Assembly (NCBI GenBank): GCA_028065725.1
Contig: JAPTVL010000173.1
Span: 124,001 to 188,000 of the forward strand
From: Betaproteobacteria bacterium
GTDB taxonomy: Bacteria > Pseudomonadota > Gammaproteobacteria > Burkholderiales > Rhodocyclaceae
Direction of reading: 5' to 3'
DNA length: 64,000 nt
A program made the position numbers and the translations under genes. Shown one piece after another: positions 62,769 through 64,000 of this stretch. How positions within the stretch are numbered: position 1 is the stretch's first letter; each line of letters begins with the position of its first letter. Under the pieces are notes generated by a model that was not told the DNA's origin, did not search any database, and worked only from the letters and a program-made list of their open reading frames with translations.

Positions 62769-62828
62769 GTGCAATCCAGGGGCAATGGGGAGCCGTGGGC
62801 CTGATGCGCTGCTCCCCATTCATGGATC

Positions 62829-63689
62829 ATGGACACCGAGAACAAACCCAGTGCCGCCGCACGCCGCCAGTTCCTTGCCGATACCGCGCGCATGGCTTGT
62901 GGCGTCGGGCTGCTCGGGCTCGGGCTAGGGCTTTATGCGCAGCATGCCAAGGCGCTGCCTCCGGCGGCGATCCGGCCGCCCGGCGCCTTGCCGGAGGCCG
63001 ACTTTTCCGCGGCCTGCATCCGCTGCGGCATGTGCGTGCGCGACTGTCCCTACAACATCCTGCACCTGGCCAAAGCCGAAGAGCCGATGTCCACCGGCAC
63101 GCCCTACTTCGTCGCGCGCCAGCTGCCCTGCGAAATGTGCGAGGACATTCCGTGCGTGAAGGCCTGTCCGACCGGCGCGCTGGACCACTCGCTGAAGGAC
63201 ATCAACAAGTCGAAGATGGGACTGGCCGTACTGGTCGACCACGAGACCTGCCTGAACTTCCTCGGCCTGCGCTGCGACATCTGCTACCGCGTCTGTCCGG
63301 TGATCGACCAGGCCATCACGCTCGATCCGCAGACCAACGTGCGCACCGGCAAGCACACGCTGTTCATCCCGGTAGTGCATTCGGATCACTGCACGGGTTG
63401 CGGCAAGTGCGAAAAGGCCTGCCCGACCGAGGTCGCTTCGATCAAGGTGTTTCCGCTCTACATGGCCAAGGGCCAGCTCAGTGCGCACTATCGCCTGGGC
63501 TGGGTGGAGAAGGAAAAGGCCGGCGGCAGCCTGGTGGCGCCGGAGGTCGAACACAAATACAACATGCCCGAGGGCATGCAGTATGAGCATGGCAAGGGAC
63601 TGTCGGGCAGTTCCGGCGCCGTATCGCCGGCGCCGACTCCTGCCGCACCCGGCGCCTTGCCCAAGGCTTTGCAGGGGAACAAGCTGTGA
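62829..63689 (+). CDS. napG: Ferredoxin-type quinol dehydrogenase subunit NapG
   Basis: 286-residue periplasmic iron-sulfur protein exported by Tat ([15 protein letters not shown] with twin Arg). Four 4Fe-4S motifs: [12 protein letters not shown] (about residue 62), [14 protein letters not shown] (about 101), [17 protein letters not shown], and [12 protein letters not shown] (about 192). With NapH it passes electrons from quinol towards NapA/NapB. The C-terminal tail is low complexity ([18 protein letters not shown]) and holds a dispersed-repeat copy. ATG 62829, 60 bp after napA; stop overlaps napH. Confidence 0.94.
   Translation: MDTENKPSAAARRQFLADTARMACGVGLLGLGLGLYAQHAKALPPAAIRPPGALPEADFSAACIRCGMCVRDCPYNILHLAKAEEPMSTGTPYFVARQLPCEMCEDIPCVKACPTGALDHSLKDINKSKMGLAVLVDHETCLNFLGLRCDICYRVCPVIDQAITLDPQTNVRTGKHTLFIPVVHSDHCTGCGKCEKACPTEVASIKVFPLYMAKGQLSAHYRLGWVEKEKAGGSLVAPEVEHKYNMPEGMQYEHGKGLSGSSGAVSPAPTPAAPGALPKALQGNKL
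63616..63640 (-). repeat. Dispersed 24-bp repeat, copy 13 (inside napG)
   Basis: Minus-strand GGAGTCGGCGCCGGCGATAC then GGCGC, antisense to napG, read as A-V-S-P-A-P-T-P in the loose C-terminal tail. Full core and tail match. Confidence 0.82.
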
Positions 63690-64000
63690 GCCCCATTCAG
63701 ACAAGTTCGGTGTCAACGTCGCCGACAACGCTGCCCCTGCGTCCCGGCGCCGAAGCCGTTACCGCCAAGGGCTGGCTGGCCGCGCACAAATGGCTGATCC
63801 TGCGCCGCGGCAGCCAGATCGGTATTCTGCTGCTGTTCCTGGTCGGCCCGTGGTTCTCGTTGTGGATCGTCAAGGGCAACCTGAACTTCAGCTACACGCT
63901 GAATTTCCTGCCGCTGGCCGATCCCTACGTGATCCTGCAGTCGCTGCTGGCGCGGCAGGTGCCGGAAAAACTCGCATTGACCGGCGCGGTGATCGTGCTG
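63686..64000 (+). CDS. napH: Quinol dehydrogenase membrane subunit NapH (3' part outside window)
   Basis: First 105 codons of a membrane protein starting at GTG 63686, overlapping the napG stop as GTGA. The N-terminal ~35 residues are polar; then [20 protein letters not shown] (about residues 38-57) and a further hydrophobic segment start the polytopic part. The R-R-G-S-Q motif before the first helix and [20 protein letters not shown] are NapH-like. The gene is cut at the right edge. Membrane partner of NapG for quinol oxidation. Confidence 0.9.
   Translation, partial: MSPIQTSSVSTSPTTLPLRPGAEAVTAKGWLAAHKWLILRRGSQIGILLLFLVGPWFSLWIVKGNLNFSYTLNFLPLADPYVILQSLLARQVPEKLALTGAVIVL

Overview
The window looks like a piece of a high-GC betaproteobacterial chromosome. 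The dacA-dat-DUF493-lipB-lipA, mreBCD-mrdA-rodA-rlpA, gatCAB and FmdB-DUF502-aspS-nudB blocks, together with a c-type cytochrome maturation cluster next to a periplasmic nitrate reductase operon, point to a facultatively respiring member of the Rhodocyclales or a close relative. This is inferred from gene content and order, not from a database search.

Layout. 1-9.2 kb: rep helicase (cut by the window edge), a DUF4197 protein, fadD, a CREST-type membrane hydrolase, lipoate synthesis (lipA, lipB, DUF493), a D-amino acid aminotransferase and a PBP5-type carboxypeptidase. 9.3-16 kb: the rod-shape/elongasome cluster rlpA-rodA-mrdA-mreD-mreC-mreB, all on the minus strand. 16-19.4 kb: gatCAB on the plus strand. 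19.4-28.3 kb: mixed housekeeping genes (pyrE, xth, a YqjD/E/K-like membrane trio, a cupin, an amidase lipoprotein, a DEDD exonuclease, epd, monomeric icd). 28.4-29.5 kb: azlCD exporter. 29.6-33.9 kb: the accessory island, with an AbiE-like type IV toxin-antitoxin pair behind palindromic operators, an IS407-like insertion sequence whose transposase carries an in-frame amber codon, and a 5'-truncated HD-GYP phosphodiesterase gene abutting the IS end. 34-40 kb: slmA, argB, hsp20 with a heat-shock-like promoter, and a tight operon FmdB-DUF502-aspS-RNase-barstar-nudB. 40-50.6 kb: pilD, pilC, a CorC-like protein, a YpjD/CcsA-like protein, ffh, a lytic transglycosylase, proS, rppH, a CNP1-like protein, coq7, osmC. 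50.6-51.3 kb: an AT-rich gene-free stretch, then two tRNA-Lys genes. 51.3-53.3 kb: an NnrS/CcoN-like membrane protein and an EamA transporter. 53.4-59.7 kb: ccmABCDEFHI without ccmG. 59.8-64 kb: napDAGH behind an FNR-like promoter, running off the right edge.

The ccm and nap blocks are functionally linked: the Ccm system attaches haem to the c-type cytochromes that Nap-type nitrate respiration needs, and NapD, NapG and NapH serve the catalytic NapA subunit. The minus-strand murein genes (dacA, rlpA, rodA, mrdA, mreBCD) form a coherent lateral-wall growth set.

The most unusual signal is a dispersed repeat of about 24 bp, core AGTCGGCGCTGGCG followed by two free bases and ACGGCG. I find 13 convincing copies and one ambiguous copy, scattered over the whole window in both orientations. 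Six are intergenic and seven lie inside genes, where they are read in three different frame/orientation combinations. This suggests a DNA-level element rather than a protein motif.
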